From the NCBI GenBank assembly GCA_016702745.1, contig JADJDJ010000001.1, positions 1,054,001 through 1,118,000 of the forward strand: a stretch of DNA of 64,000 bases, written 5' to 3'. The notes below the pieces were generated by a model, which was not told the DNA's origin, did no database searches, and saw only the letters and a list, made by a program, of their open reading frames with translations. The position numbers and the translations under genes are program-made. Positions within the stretch are counted from its first letter, which is position 1. Every line of letters begins with the position of its first letter. Origin of the DNA: Chitinophagaceae bacterium. GTDB lineage: Bacteria > Bacteroidota > Bacteroidia > Chitinophagales > Chitinophagaceae. Positions 9,842 through 18,278 of this stretch are shown one piece after another.

Positions 9842-10601
9842 ATGGCCATTAACAGGGAGAAATTAAATCATAACCGGGCAGCTTTGTTCGATTGGCTGGT
9901 GGTATTAATCAGTTTTACGCTGGGGTTTACATTTCCTACCCTGGGTGATTTTATCCGGTCGCCGCTGTTTTATAATATGATGCTGGTATCGCTGCTGCTG
10001 TACCTGGCAGGGGCTGCGCTTAAACATTTGCCCCTGAGCTACCGGTTAAGTACTACCGGAAAAAATATTCAACCGGTTCCTTATGTTATATTCCTGGTGA
10101 TCGGTCATTGGTTTATTATCTTCTTCATGGTCATAGTGTCGGAACCCGGCTTCAGATCCTTAATCGGTATGCCGGCCTTTAAACAGGGTGAATCGGCCAG
10201 CTGGCAGGTTATTTCAGCGGCCACTTTTTTTATCCAGTTTCGGCACCTGGCTGGCTTACCGGAATAAACTGAACCGTCGATTTGAGCAGCCACCCGATCC
10301 TGTACAGCTTTACCGCCAGGAAATGCTGGCGGATATTTTTCTGGTGGCAGGAGTATCCATCATCTCTTTTATCTTCTGGGAAAAAGGAATCATGGGGATG
10401 CTGGACCGGGTGGATAAAAAAAGTATCGGCACCATTATCTTCCTTTTTTTCTTCCTCGCAGCCTTATTTGTTTTTTTCTACCTGCCCATGCGTTATCTCT
10501 TTTTTATTGAAGACAGGGAAGGGGGACGGAACCGCAAGCGGTTATTCCTGATTTTCGGGTTCATCCTGCTCAAGGCATTATTTGAAATGCTGCAGATTTA
10601 A
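9842..10601 (+). CDS. Hypothetical multi-spanning membrane protein (one frameshift)
   Basis: A polytopic inner-membrane protein of about 250 residues with around six hydrophobic segments, for example LFDWLVVLISFTLGF, MMLVSLLLYLAGAAL, YVIFLVIGHWFIIFFMV, GTIIFLFFFLAALFVFFY and LFLIFGFILLKALFEML. The frame breaks in the run of seven T at 10225-10231; the downstream frame continues sensibly (SSFGTWLAYRNKLNRRFEQ), so the pieces 9842-10267 and 10188-10601 are one gene. No named family is recognised. It starts eight bases after thrC and may be the last gene of that transcript, but no sequence feature ties it to threonine metabolism. Confidence 0.7.
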
Positions 10602-10630
10602 TACCACATGCGTTAATTTTGTACTGACGT

Positions 10631-11197
10631 ATGCAGGACATTGAACCTTTTTATAACTGGCGGCATATCTATATCAGCGAGGAAGACCAGCGCTCGCCTT
10701 TTTATGGCAGGACCTACTCAGAGTTTGAATTCTCCCAAACCGTCTACAATTTCTATATCCATCCCCAATGGGATGATTTTGGCAGCCGCACCCTTTACCT
10801 GAAAGTATTGCTGGCAGATTATGAAGAAAAATATGCCGTCATTGAACTCATCGGGGAGTGGAATGATGCCATCGAGAATGATATTATGGAACTGAAAAGG
10901 GAAGTGCTGGAGAAATTCATGTATGAGGGGATCTACAAGTTCATACTGGTAGGGGAGAACGTACTGAATTTTCACAGCGATGGCAGGGATTATTATGAAG
11001 AACTCTATGAAGAAGTGTCGGATGAATTGGGCTGGGTGGTTTGTTTAAATATGCCGGAGCAGACCCAATATGATTTTAAACATGCCAAACTGAACCGGTA
11101 CATTGAAATGATGGAACTGATCAACTGGAGAACTTATAAACCCTTCCATCTCTTTAAAAAAATCGACAGCGAATTAGCCGCCCGGCTGAACGGCTAA
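10631..11197 (+). CDS. Conserved hypothetical cytoplasmic protein, 188 aa
   Basis: An acidic, aromatic-rich soluble protein (MQDIEPFYNWRHIYISEED...) with no signal peptide, no membrane segment and no recognised catalytic motif. The run of Trp/Tyr-containing segments and well-formed codon usage argue that it is a real, folded protein. Its position just upstream of sdhC in the same orientation is common in related genomes as far as I recall, but a functional link is not shown. I do not recognise the family. Confidence 0.75.
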   Translation: MQDIEPFYNWRHIYISEEDQRSPFYGRTYSEFEFSQTVYNFYIHPQWDDFGSRTLYLKVLLADYEEKYAVIELIGEWNDAIENDIMELKREVLEKFMYEGIYKFILVGENVLNFHSDGRDYYEELYEEVSDELGWVVCLNMPEQTQYDFKHAKLNRYIEMMELINWRTYKPFHLFKKIDSELAARLNG

Positions 11198-11383
11198 AAC
11201 CAATTCCAATGCTTTAAAATATCTACCGGCCACTTCAGGATAAAACTTTTGACGGTTTTTCATGTTCCGGTAGTATTTTTGCCAAAATTTGAATTCCTCC
11301 CATTGATCATATTGCTGATGAATTGAACAACGGATCCGGTTAACCGTTTTGGGTATTGAAAGAAAGTTGTTCGAAATGTCAGG
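11174..11383 (-). CDS. Possible small unannotated protein or gene remnant
   Basis: The reverse strand has a 69-codon open frame with protein-like composition (IHQQYDQWEEFKFWQKYYRN, then RQKFYPEVAGRYFKALELVL), ending 24 bases inside the 3' end of the 188-residue gene. There is no upstream ATG, GTG or TTG in frame; the only ATG would give 29 residues. It may be a fragment, or a gene whose start is hidden by one of the frame errors common in this window. Confidence 0.3.
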   Translation of the reverse strand, partial: PDISNNFLSIPKTVNRIRCSIHQQYDQWEEFKFWQKYYRNMKNRQKFYPEVAGRYFKALELVLAVQPGG

Positions 11384-11405
11384 CTAAAAACCAAAAGATA
11401 AACTG

Positions 11406-12077
11406 ATGAAATGGTCTGAAATGTTTACCTCCTCCGTCGGCAAAAAGTGGGTGATGGCTTTGACGGGTATTTTTCTGATTTTATTCCTCATTGTACACGT
11501 AGCACTGAACGCCACCATCTGGGCGAATGATGGAGGTAAAATGTTTGAAGCGGGTGCCCACTTCATGGGGTCGAATATTGTTCCCCGTATCCTGGAAGTA
11601 GGTCTGATGGCTGGTATTTTGTTGCACATCATTCAGGGTATCATGCTCGAGATGCAGAATCGTAGCAAAAGAAAGAAAGGGTATGCCGTTGCCATGGGTA
11701 ATAAAGGCAGTAAATGGTATAGCCGCAGTATGGGATTACTCGGCACCCTCATCCTGATTTTCCTGATCATCCATCTGGCACATTTCTGGGTCCCCAACCG
11801 CAGTAACCAGGGATGGCTGCTCGGTCCGGAGATCAGTCTCTATGAGGAAATGAAAGAAGTGTTCCAGATTGAGTGGGTGGTGGTGGTCTATATCCTGGGA
11901 TGTATTTCCCTGGCCTGGCACCTGCTGCATGGATTCCAGAGTGCCTTCCGCACCCTGGGAGTCAGCAGTAAAAAATACCTGTCTTTGTTACAGGCGATGG
12001 GAATCGGATTTTCAGTAATCGTGCCCCTGGTTTTTGCTTTAATGCCCATCAGTTTCTACCTGGGCTGGTTAAAATAA
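11406..12077 (+). CDS. sdhC: Succinate dehydrogenase cytochrome b subunit
   Basis: Membrane-anchor, haem-binding subunit of succinate dehydrogenase / fumarate reductase, passing electrons between the iron-sulfur subunit and quinone. At 223 residues with five hydrophobic segments it fits the single-anchor Bacteroidota (b558) type rather than the separate SdhC plus SdhD anchors. Conserved His residues suited to haem ligation occur in LIVHVALNA, GILLHIIQGIML, LIIHLAHFW and LAWHLLHGFQSAF. It is the first gene of the operon, 64 bases before sdhA. The call is firm from sequence and neighbours. Confidence 0.94.
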   Translation: MKWSEMFTSSVGKKWVMALTGIFLILFLIVHVALNATIWANDGGKMFEAGAHFMGSNIVPRILEVGLMAGILLHIIQGIMLEMQNRSKRKKGYAVAMGNKGSKWYSRSMGLLGTLILIFLIIHLAHFWVPNRSNQGWLLGPEISLYEEMKEVFQIEWVVVVYILGCISLAWHLLHGFQSAFRTLGVSSKKYLSLLQAMGIGFSVIVPLVFALMPISFYLGWLK

Positions 12078-12141
12078 AAGGTCACCTTAATTCATTTGAA
12101 GTATACCGCCGGAACCTTGAGGCGGACAAACCATAAAGTTT

Positions 12142-14064
12142 ATGCTTGATTCAAAAATTCCTGCCGGCACGCTTGAAAATAAATGGACAGATTACAAGGG
12201 CCATTGCAAACTGGTGAACCCGGCCAATAAAAGAAAACTGGAAGTGATTGTCGTGGGTACCGGTCTGGCCGGTGCTTCTGCCGCCGCGGCATTGGGTGAG
12301 TTAGGCTATAAAGTGAAGGCATTTTGTTTCCAGGATTCCCCCCGCAGGGCACATAGTATTGCCGCCCAGGGAGGGATCAATGCTGCCAAAAATTACCAGA
12401 ATGACGGCGATTCTGTTTTCCGTCTCTTTTATGATACGGTAAAGGGTGGCGATTACCGGGCCCGTGAATCCAACGTACACCGCCTCGCTGAAGTGAGTGT
12501 AAACATCATTGACCAATGTGTGGCCCAGGGTGTACCCTTTGCCAGGGAATATGGTGGATTATTGAATAACCGTTCTTTTGGAGGAACCCAGGTAAAAAGA
12601 ACTTTTTATGCAGCCGGTCAAACCGGTCAGCAATTGCTGATTGGTGCTTATCAGGCTATGGAAAGACAGGTGGCACTGGGTAATGTAGTCCAGTATTCCA
12701 GACATGAAATGCTGGATGTGGTAATCATTGATGGCAAGGCCAGAGGGATCATTGCCCGGGATCTGGTGACGGGTGAACTGGAAAGGCATTTAACCAATGC
12801 CATGGGCAGCAATGTAACTGCTGCCTGGAAAGCACATAAAAAAGGAGCTTTCTTCGGAAACCCTTGTTTTACGCAGATTCACCCCACATGTATTCCTGTT
12901 AGTGGAGATCATCAGTCCAAACTGACCCTGATGTCTGAATCACTCCGGAATGATGGACGTATCTGGGTACCCAAACAACAGGGTGATAAGCGTAAGCCCA
13001 ATGAGATTCCGGAAGAAGAAAGGGATTATTATCTCGAAAGAAGATATCCGGCATTTGGTAACCTGGTACCGCGGGATGTGGCTTCCAGGGCTGCCAAGGA
13101 AAGATGTGATGCAGGATATGGAGTAGGTTCTACCGGGCAAGCAGTTTACCTTGATTTCAAATTCAACCTGATTAATAAATACGGAAAAGCGGAAGCGAAC
13201 AAAAGAGGCATTGATCATCCGGATGAAGCGACCCTGATCGCATTGGGTAAAGAAGTAGTGAAAGAAGAATACGGGAACCTCTTCGATATGTACGAGAAGA
13301 TCACCGGTGAGAATCCTTATGAAGTTCCAATGAGGATTTATCCGGCCGTGCATTATACCATGGGTGGGTTATGGGTGGATTATGAACTCATGACCACGGT
13401 AAAAGGTTTGTACGCATTGGGAGAAGCTAATTTCAGTGATCATGGTGCCAACCGGCTGGGCGCATCTGCATTGATGCAGGGGCTGGCAGATGGATATTTT
13501 GTGATTCCCTACACCATGGGTAATTACCTGGCGGATGATATCGCTACCAAGCCGATTCCGACTGATCATCCTGCATTTGTTGCTACGGAGAAAGAAGTGA
13601 GTGACCGGATCAATACCCTCATCAACATCAAGGGAAAACAAACCGTGGAAAGCTTCCACAAGCGGTTGGGCAAGATCATGTGGGAGAAATGCGGAATGGC
13701 CAGGAATGAAAAAGGTTTAAAAGAAGCCATTGCCGAAATACAGGCCCTGAAAAAAGAATTCTGGAGCGATCTGCGCATACCCGGTGCCGTGAACGAAATG
13801 AATCCGGAACTGGATAAAGCCGGAAGGGTAGCTGATTTTATTGAACTCGGTGAACTGATGTGCCGCGATGCCCTCGATCGCAATGAAAGCTGTGGTGGTC
13901 ATTTCCGTGAAGAAAGCCAGACCGAAGAAGGTGAAGCCAAAAGAGATGATGATAACTATGCTTATGTGGCGGCCTGGCAGTTTAAAGGAGAGAGTGAATG
14001 GGCATTGCATAAAGAATCCTTGCAGTTTGAAGTGGCGAAGCCAACGCAGAGAAGCTATAAGTAA
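12142..14064 (+). CDS. sdhA: Succinate dehydrogenase flavoprotein subunit
   Basis: FAD-containing catalytic subunit oxidising succinate to fumarate. The FAD-binding Rossmann motif is at residues 36-60 (VIVVGTGLAGASAAAALGE), followed by the His that carries covalent FAD in RRAHSIAAQGGINAAKN. Substrate-site segments include CFTQIHPTCIPV and AVHYTMGGLWVDY, with the GEANFSDHGANRLGASALMQ region later. At 640 residues it matches the Bacteroidota/epsilon-type SdhA. It lies between sdhC and a four-helix-bundle gene that interrupts the usual sdhA-sdhB adjacency. Confidence 0.96.
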   Translation: MLDSKIPAGTLENKWTDYKGHCKLVNPANKRKLEVIVVGTGLAGASAAAALGELGYKVKAFCFQDSPRRAHSIAAQGGINAAKNYQNDGDSVFRLFYDTVKGGDYRARESNVHRLAEVSVNIIDQCVAQGVPFAREYGGLLNNRSFGGTQVKRTFYAAGQTGQQLLIGAYQAMERQVALGNVVQYSRHEMLDVVIIDGKARGIIARDLVTGELERHLTNAMGSNVTAAWKAHKKGAFFGNPCFTQIHPTCIPVSGDHQSKLTLMSESLRNDGRIWVPKQQGDKRKPNEIPEEERDYYLERRYPAFGNLVPRDVASRAAKERCDAGYGVGSTGQAVYLDFKFNLINKYGKAEANKRGIDHPDEATLIALGKEVVKEEYGNLFDMYEKITGENPYEVPMRIYPAVHYTMGGLWVDYELMTTVKGLYALGEANFSDHGANRLGASALMQGLADGYFVIPYTMGNYLADDIATKPIPTDHPAFVATEKEVSDRINTLINIKGKQTVESFHKRLGKIMWEKCGMARNEKGLKEAIAEIQALKKEFWSDLRIPGAVNEMNPELDKAGRVADFIELGELMCRDALDRNESCGGHFREESQTEEGEAKRDDDNYAYVAAWQFKGESEWALHKESLQFEVAKPTQRSYK

Positions 14065-14115
14065 TGAGGGAATGTGAGAATGTGAGAATGTGAGAATGTG
14101 GGAATGTGAGAATGA
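14065..14115. repeat. Left inverted repeat, GAGAATGT words
   Basis: Five or six copies of an 8-base word (GAGAATGT, with variants GGGAATGT and GAGAATGA) start immediately after the sdhA stop codon. Twenty-three bases (14087-14109) are perfectly complementary to 14658-14680. Confidence 0.8.
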
Positions 14116-14226
14116 GGTTTTTCTCGGTTTAGAGCGGGTAAAAAAGCGGATGTTCTTAGAAAAATAACAGTTTGATCGAAAGCCTTTAAAGGACAAAACA
14201 AGTTAGTTTCATCTTTAAAAGGTTGT

Positions 14227-14583
14227 ATGGAGACGAGAAATATTATAGTTGAGAATGTCCTGGATTTTGGGTTAGAAGTAGTACGATTTTGTGAATTACT
14301 GAATGAGAGGAGAAGATTCGTTGTTTCAAACCAGTTGTTGAGAAGTGGAACATCGGTAGGTGCACATGTATTTGAGGCGCAGCATGCAGAAACTAAGGCA
14401 GATTTTATTCATAAAATGAAAATTGCCGTCAAAGAAGCCAGTGAAACATTGTTTTGGCTTTTGATCTGTGAGAGAAGCAGCAACTATCCTGAAAGCAGTT
14501 CTTTAAAAATAATGGTTGAAGAGATTATTCGGATTATTTCGAAAATTATTATTACCAGCAAAGGCGGTTTCAGGCATTGCTGA
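14227..14583 (+). CDS. Four-helix-bundle protein (23S rRNA IVS / S23 family)
   Basis: A 118-residue all-helical protein with the family signature LLRSGTSVGAHVFEAQHAET at about residues 38-57, followed by KADFIHKMKIAVKEASETLFW. This pattern defines the four-helix-bundle family first found inside 23S rRNA intervening sequences (Pfam 23S_rRNA_IVP, TIGR02436), which also includes relatives of the Avd accessory protein of diversity-generating retroelements. Members are basic and presumed to bind nucleic acid, but their function is unknown. Here there is no rRNA; the gene lies in the sdh operon between perfect inverted repeats. An AAAGG sequence precedes the ATG. The gene is intact, unlike many homologous conserved genes here that carry frame errors. 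Confidence 0.9.
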   Translation: METRNIIVENVLDFGLEVVRFCELLNERRRFVVSNQLLRSGTSVGAHVFEAQHAETKADFIHKMKIAVKEASETLFWLLICERSSNYPESSSLKIMVEEIIRIISKIIITSKGGFRHC

Positions 14584-14652
14584 TATTAAGAATCGGTCTC
14601 ATTATGCCATTTTAATATTTATCATTTAATTTTTGAATATGGGGTGTTGAAT

Positions 14653-14689
14653 CATTTTCACATTCCCACATTCTCACATTCACACATTT
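14653..14689. repeat. Right inverted repeat, ACATTCTC words
   Basis: Inverted counterpart of the tract after sdhA, ending six bases before the first possible sdhB start codon. The words read CACATTCCCACATTCTCACA. Confidence 0.8.
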
Positions 14690-14695
14690 GACTGT

Positions 14696-15457
14696 ATGGA
14701 ACACTACACAATGAACCTGACATTAAAAGTCTGGAGACAAAAAAACAAAGATGATCGCGGTGGTTTTGAAACCTATCCGGTAAAGAATATTTCTTCTGAA
14801 ATGTCTTTCCTGGAAATGATCGACGTGCTGAATGAAGAACTGATCCGTGAAGGAAAAGAGCCGATCGCTTTCGACCATGATTGCCGCGAGGGGATCTGTG
14901 GCATGTGTTCCATGTATATCAACGGCCGTCCCCACGGCCCCTGGCACCAGAATACCACCTGCCAGCTGCATATGCGGGCTTACAAGGATGGAGATACCAT
15001 CGTGATTGAACCCTGGAGAGCCAATGCTTTCCCGGTTATCAAGGACCTGGTGGTTGACAGAACCGCATTTGACCGTATCATTCAGGCCGGAGGTTATATT
15101 TCAGTCAACACCGGCAATGCAGTGGATGCCAACGCAATACCAGTTGAAAAAGACAAGGCTGATGCAGCTTTTGCCGCTGCTGCCTGTATTGGTTGCGGTG
15201 CCTGCGTTGCGGCCTGTAAAAATTCATCAGCCCTCTTATTTGTTTCTGCTAAAGTGTCTCACCTGGCCCTTTTACCCCAGGGTGATCCGGAAAGAAAATC
15301 ACGCGCCATGAATATGGTGGCCCAGATGGATAAAGAAGGCTTTGGTTCCTGTACCAATACCGGTGCCTGTGAGGCGGTTTGTCCGAAAGGAATCAGCATC
15401 GAAAATATTGCCCGCCTGAACAGGGAATATATCATGGGTGCTGCAACTGCTGAATAA
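14696..15457 (+). CDS. sdhB: Succinate dehydrogenase iron-sulfur subunit
   Basis: Carries the three Fe-S clusters that wire SdhA to the membrane subunit. The [2Fe-2S] motif is CREGICGMCSMYING; the later cluster ligands are CIGCGACVAACKNSSALL and CTNTGACEAVCPKGI. At 253 residues it is complete. Two starts are possible: 14696 (MEHYTMNLTLKVWRQ) and 14711 (MNLTLKVWRQ); neither has a strong ribosome-binding site. The inverted repeat ends only six bases upstream of 14696, so the insertion has replaced the native sdhA-sdhB spacer and may influence translation or transcript processing. Confidence 0.95.
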   Translation: MEHYTMNLTLKVWRQKNKDDRGGFETYPVKNISSEMSFLEMIDVLNEELIREGKEPIAFDHDCREGICGMCSMYINGRPHGPWHQNTTCQLHMRAYKDGDTIVIEPWRANAFPVIKDLVVDRTAFDRIIQAGGYISVNTGNAVDANAIPVEKDKADAAFAAAACIGCGACVAACKNSSALLFVSAKVSHLALLPQGDPERKSRAMNMVAQMDKEGFGSCTNTGACEAVCPKGISIENIARLNREYIMGAATAE

Positions 15458-15458
15458 C

Positions 15459-16001
15459 TCAGAAAGCATACGCAATCCTAATACCTGACATCAATAATGG
15501 ATCAGCTCCATTTTCTTTGAGTATACCCAAGGTGGGTCCGACTCCCCATTGCTGTTTCCAGTACCAGGTACTTTGTAATTCTGCTCCAAGATTAAACCGG
15601 ATGTTATTCCCATAATAACTGATTGCAGGACCGGCCACCAATCTGGTATTCCAGTTTTTTGCAAGATGCAAGATGGCACCCCCATAAACACGAAGGATGG
15701 CATAATTCCCGTACCGGTAGGGATAAGTACTGACCGTTTCTTTTTTCCCTGCAAAATAGCTGATACCACCACTTAGCACAAATCCAATAGACGGATCCGG
15801 AAAACGTAAGAGCTTTCCAAAACGGTTTGGACTATAATCAATCATTACCTCGGCTCCGATCAAATGGGTCTCACTGAAATTACCTGCTGGAATGGCCACT
15901 CCGGCAGCAAGGTTCCGGCTTTTGCCGGGTTGTTGCGCCTGCACTATTTCAAAAGAAATAAAAAAAAGAATCAAAACCGGGATGATGAATTTTGACTTCA
16001 T
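15459..16001 (-). CDS. Secreted outer-membrane-like protein, 180 aa
   Basis: Begins with a signal peptide (MKSKFIIPVLILFFISFEIV, cut after AQA-type residues) and continues with alternating hydrophobic/polar segments ending in an aromatic residue (IRIAYAF), typical of an outer-membrane beta-barrel. No named family is recognised. Its start is two bases downstream of the stop of the large PKD gene in the same direction, so they form an operon. In Bacteroidota such pairs often consist of a T9SS-exported protein and a PorP/SprF-like partner; this small protein is shorter than typical PorP/SprF (about 300 residues), so that role is only a possibility. Confidence 0.7.
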   Translation of the reverse strand: MKSKFIIPVLILFFISFEIVQAQQPGKSRNLAAGVAIPAGNFSETHLIGAEVMIDYSPNRFGKLLRFPDPSIGFVLSGGISYFAGKKETVSTYPYRYGNYAILRVYGGAILHLAKNWNTRLVAGPAISYYGNNIRFNLGAELQSTWYWKQQWGVGPTLGILKENGADPLLMSGIRIAYAF

Positions 16002-16003
16002 GC

Positions 16004-18175
16004 TTAACGGATAAGGGTAAAGGTTCCATTTCTTTCATGTAGTTTCCCGGTAACGGAATCCCTGGCTTTTACAACCCAGATAAAAACCCCTGTATCCAGT
16101 GCTGTTTCTGACAGTTTGCCATCCCAACCCGGATTTAATTGAGAGGATTTGTAGATAAGCTGCCCCCAACGGTTATAAATGTTGAATTCCTGCAAAATAA
16201 AGGTCCGGGGCAGGAAGGGACGCAATAGATCATTTCGTCCGTCATTGTTGGGTGTAAAGGCGGAGGGCACAAATATATCCGAAACATTATCAGGTGGCTT
16301 AACAGTGATCCTGACCGTGTCAGTGGCCTTACAATGATTGGAATCCATGGCTGTGACCGTATATAAAGTTGTTTCGCGGGGTCTGGCTACAGGATGCTGT
16401 GCAGAACTGCTGCTTAACCAGGCGGGCGGATCCCATACAAAACTGGCAGGGGAGGAACTCGTAGTTGTAAACAATGTAACAGATTCTCCAAAACTGATCG
16501 TTTGATCGGCTATCGTTTGAATGGAAAAAAGAGTTACATCAATATCGTTCGTTACCGAATCATCAAAACAGGGTGAACTGGTCAGCATTTTTAATTTAAC
16601 CGGATAGGGCCCCGGGTTGGTAAATACATGCACAGGATGCAGATCGGTAGAAATACCGCCATCACCAAAATCCCATTTAAAACTAATACCAGGTATAGCT
16701 AAACCAGAGCTTTCATTGCTGAATCGGTAATATCCCGAATCACAGATGTATTGATAAGAAAAAGAAATGGTTTGTGGTTCGATACCGGAAGGGTATACCT
16801 GACGGGTGCGCACCACTTTTCCACAGGAACTTAATGAACTAATGCTCAGTTTTACTTTGTAAACCTTCCGGGGATCAGCAAATACATGTAAGGGGTTTTG
16901 CTGGTTCGAGGTAAATCCATCTCCAAAATCCCATTGCCAGCTGATGATCGGGTCGAGGGTCGTAGCTGCATTGAATTGCACTTCTCCGTTACAGGCATTC
17001 ATGATGGTATAATCAAATCCGTTGGCAGGGCTACCCACTATATCATTAATATGTGAGGGTAAACCAATGGTACCCGAGCCGGGGAATAAATCTAATGCCT
17101 GCTGCTGCAAAGTACAGGCAACTCCTTTCCGGTTCGGGTAGTGAATCACGGCAAGTAAAGAATTAGCCTGTGCGATATAAATTTTTTCATCAACAGCCAG
17201 TTGAATATCATAAAAAGGTACCTGCGTATCGAAGCTTACCCGGGATGCAAGAATGGCTGCTACCGATGGTAATGTAATTTCCAGCTGATCCAGTTTATTT
17301 TCTTCCTTTCTTGTGAGATAAAGGAGTTTGGAATCGGGGGAAAACTCCGCATGATTGTATTTTGTCTGTGGAAAACTAATGGTCCTGGCATTGCTCAACA
17401 AGCCGGTGGCATTATCAAAATCAATTAACTGGAAAAATTCAACTGTGTTACCTCCCGGCCTTGGAAAATTGGTCTGGCAAATATATTTCCCATCCGGACT
17501 TGCTTTAATGACTCCTACATTTGACAGAGAGTGCTGATTCACCAGCACCCCAACCGTGGAAACAACCGGTGAAAGCTGTAATCCATTGCAATTAATCAGC
17601 CAGGCCCTGAAAATATTGGATTCACTGTCGTTGGTGATCAGCCATACATCAATTCCGTTGGCATGCCGCACAGTTGTCAGTCTCTCTGTAGCACTGGACC
17701 AAAGTAAATTATTCTTACTGGTTACAGCTCCCAGTCCGCCATTCATAGATATATCCACGGTGGAGTACCTGTAACCATTGATAAAGTCGTTCTCAAATGC
17801 ATCAGCAGTGAAAATATAAAAGAGATTGGGGTTGCCAGGTGCGGCTACAATACTCATCTGGCAGGACGAAATATCACCCCCCAGGCTATTGCCATTTAGC
17901 ATCAGGGTATTGTTCCTGTCATATACTTCAACCCCATTGGTATAAAAAAGCAGCTGACCGTTTTCGTCAGAAATACTGGCACAGGCTTCCATCGTCTGAA
18001 GGCTGCTGTTGGTAATTACCTGTGGTGTACCGGTACTGAAATTCAAAGCTGCTTTACGGCCGAAATACCAGTTATTATCATACTGGGCAAATACAATTAT
18101 TCCTGGTAGCTGTAACAGGGTCGCCAGAAGAAATAATCGAAAAACGTATCTTGTTGCCTGGGTCATGGTTTTCAA
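16004..18175 (-). CDS. PKD-domain surface protein with T9SS type B sorting domain
   Basis: A 723-residue exported protein. A signal peptide occupies residues 1-30 (FRLFLLATLLQLPGIIVFAQ). The N-terminal half has WD/beta-propeller-like repeats (ENGQLLFYTNGVEVYDRNN; SPDGKYICQTNFPRP; SPDSKLLYLTRKEENKLD). Two PKD domains follow (WQWDFGDGFTSNQQNPLHVF and FKWDFGDGGISTDLHPVHVF). The C-terminus is the gliding-motility-associated domain (VPSAFTPNNDGRNDLLRPFL ... FNIYNRWGQLIYKSS ... GVFIWVVKA), recognised by the type IX secretion system for surface attachment or release. It is divergent from the large protein at 18279 across a 103-base promoter region. Its specific role is unknown; adhesion is a common guess for PKD proteins. 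Confidence 0.9.
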   Translation of the reverse strand: MKTMTQATRYVFRLFLLATLLQLPGIIVFAQYDNNWYFGRKAALNFSTGTPQVITNSSLQTMEACASISDENGQLLFYTNGVEVYDRNNTLMLNGNSLGGDISSCQMSIVAAPGNPNLFYIFTADAFENDFINGYRYSTVDISMNGGLGAVTSKNNLLWSSATERLTTVRHANGIDVWLITNDSESNIFRAWLINCNGLQLSPVVSTVGVLVNQHSLSNVGVIKASPDGKYICQTNFPRPGGNTVEFFQLIDFDNATGLLSNARTISFPQTKYNHAEFSPDSKLLYLTRKEENKLDQLEITLPSVAAILASRVSFDTQVPFYDIQLAVDEKIYIAQANSLLAVIHYPNRKGVACTLQQQALDLFPGSGTIGLPSHINDIVGSPANGFDYTIMNACNGEVQFNAATTLDPIISWQWDFGDGFTSNQQNPLHVFADPRKVYKVKLSISSLSSCGKVVRTRQVYPSGIEPQTISFSYQYICDSGYYRFSNESSGLAIPGISFKWDFGDGGISTDLHPVHVFTNPGPYPVKLKMLTSSPCFDDSVTNDIDVTLFSIQTIADQTISFGESVTLFTTTSSSPASFVWDPPAWLSSSSAQHPVARPRETTLYTVTAMDSNHCKATDTVRITVKPPDNVSDIFVPSAFTPNNDGRNDLLRPFLPRTFILQEFNIYNRWGQLIYKSSQLNPGWDGKLSETALDTGVFIWVVKARDSVTGKLHERNGTFTLIR

Positions 18176-18278
18176 TCAGGGAATGGCATATCCTGGTTTT
18201 TTCATGATTTGCCCTTATCGGGCTAACTTCACACAATAAAAGACCTAAATTAACGATTTTCAATTAAACTGACTGTTA

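Larger units (their letters stand above)
14065..14689. mobile_element. Putative element: four-helix-bundle gene between inverted repeats
   Basis: A segment of about 625 bp separates sdhA from sdhB. Its ends are tracts of GAGAATGT words (left 14065-14115, right in inverted orientation 14653-14689), sharing a perfect 23-base inverted match (14087-14109 with 14658-14680). Inside is one intact gene for a four-helix-bundle protein. The layout resembles a small cargo-bearing mobile element, but no transposase is present and no target-site duplication could be identified by eye. Confidence 0.55.

Noticed and set aside
11274..11281. TATTTTTG as the sdhC promoter
   Set aside because: The nearest upstream TTG is 22 bases away rather than 18-20, and the site lies within a possible reverse-strand gene; not supported enough to list.
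14065..14689. 23S rRNA intervening sequence
   Set aside because: The four-helix-bundle gene belongs to that family, but no rRNA sequence surrounds it; the flanks are sdhA and sdhB.
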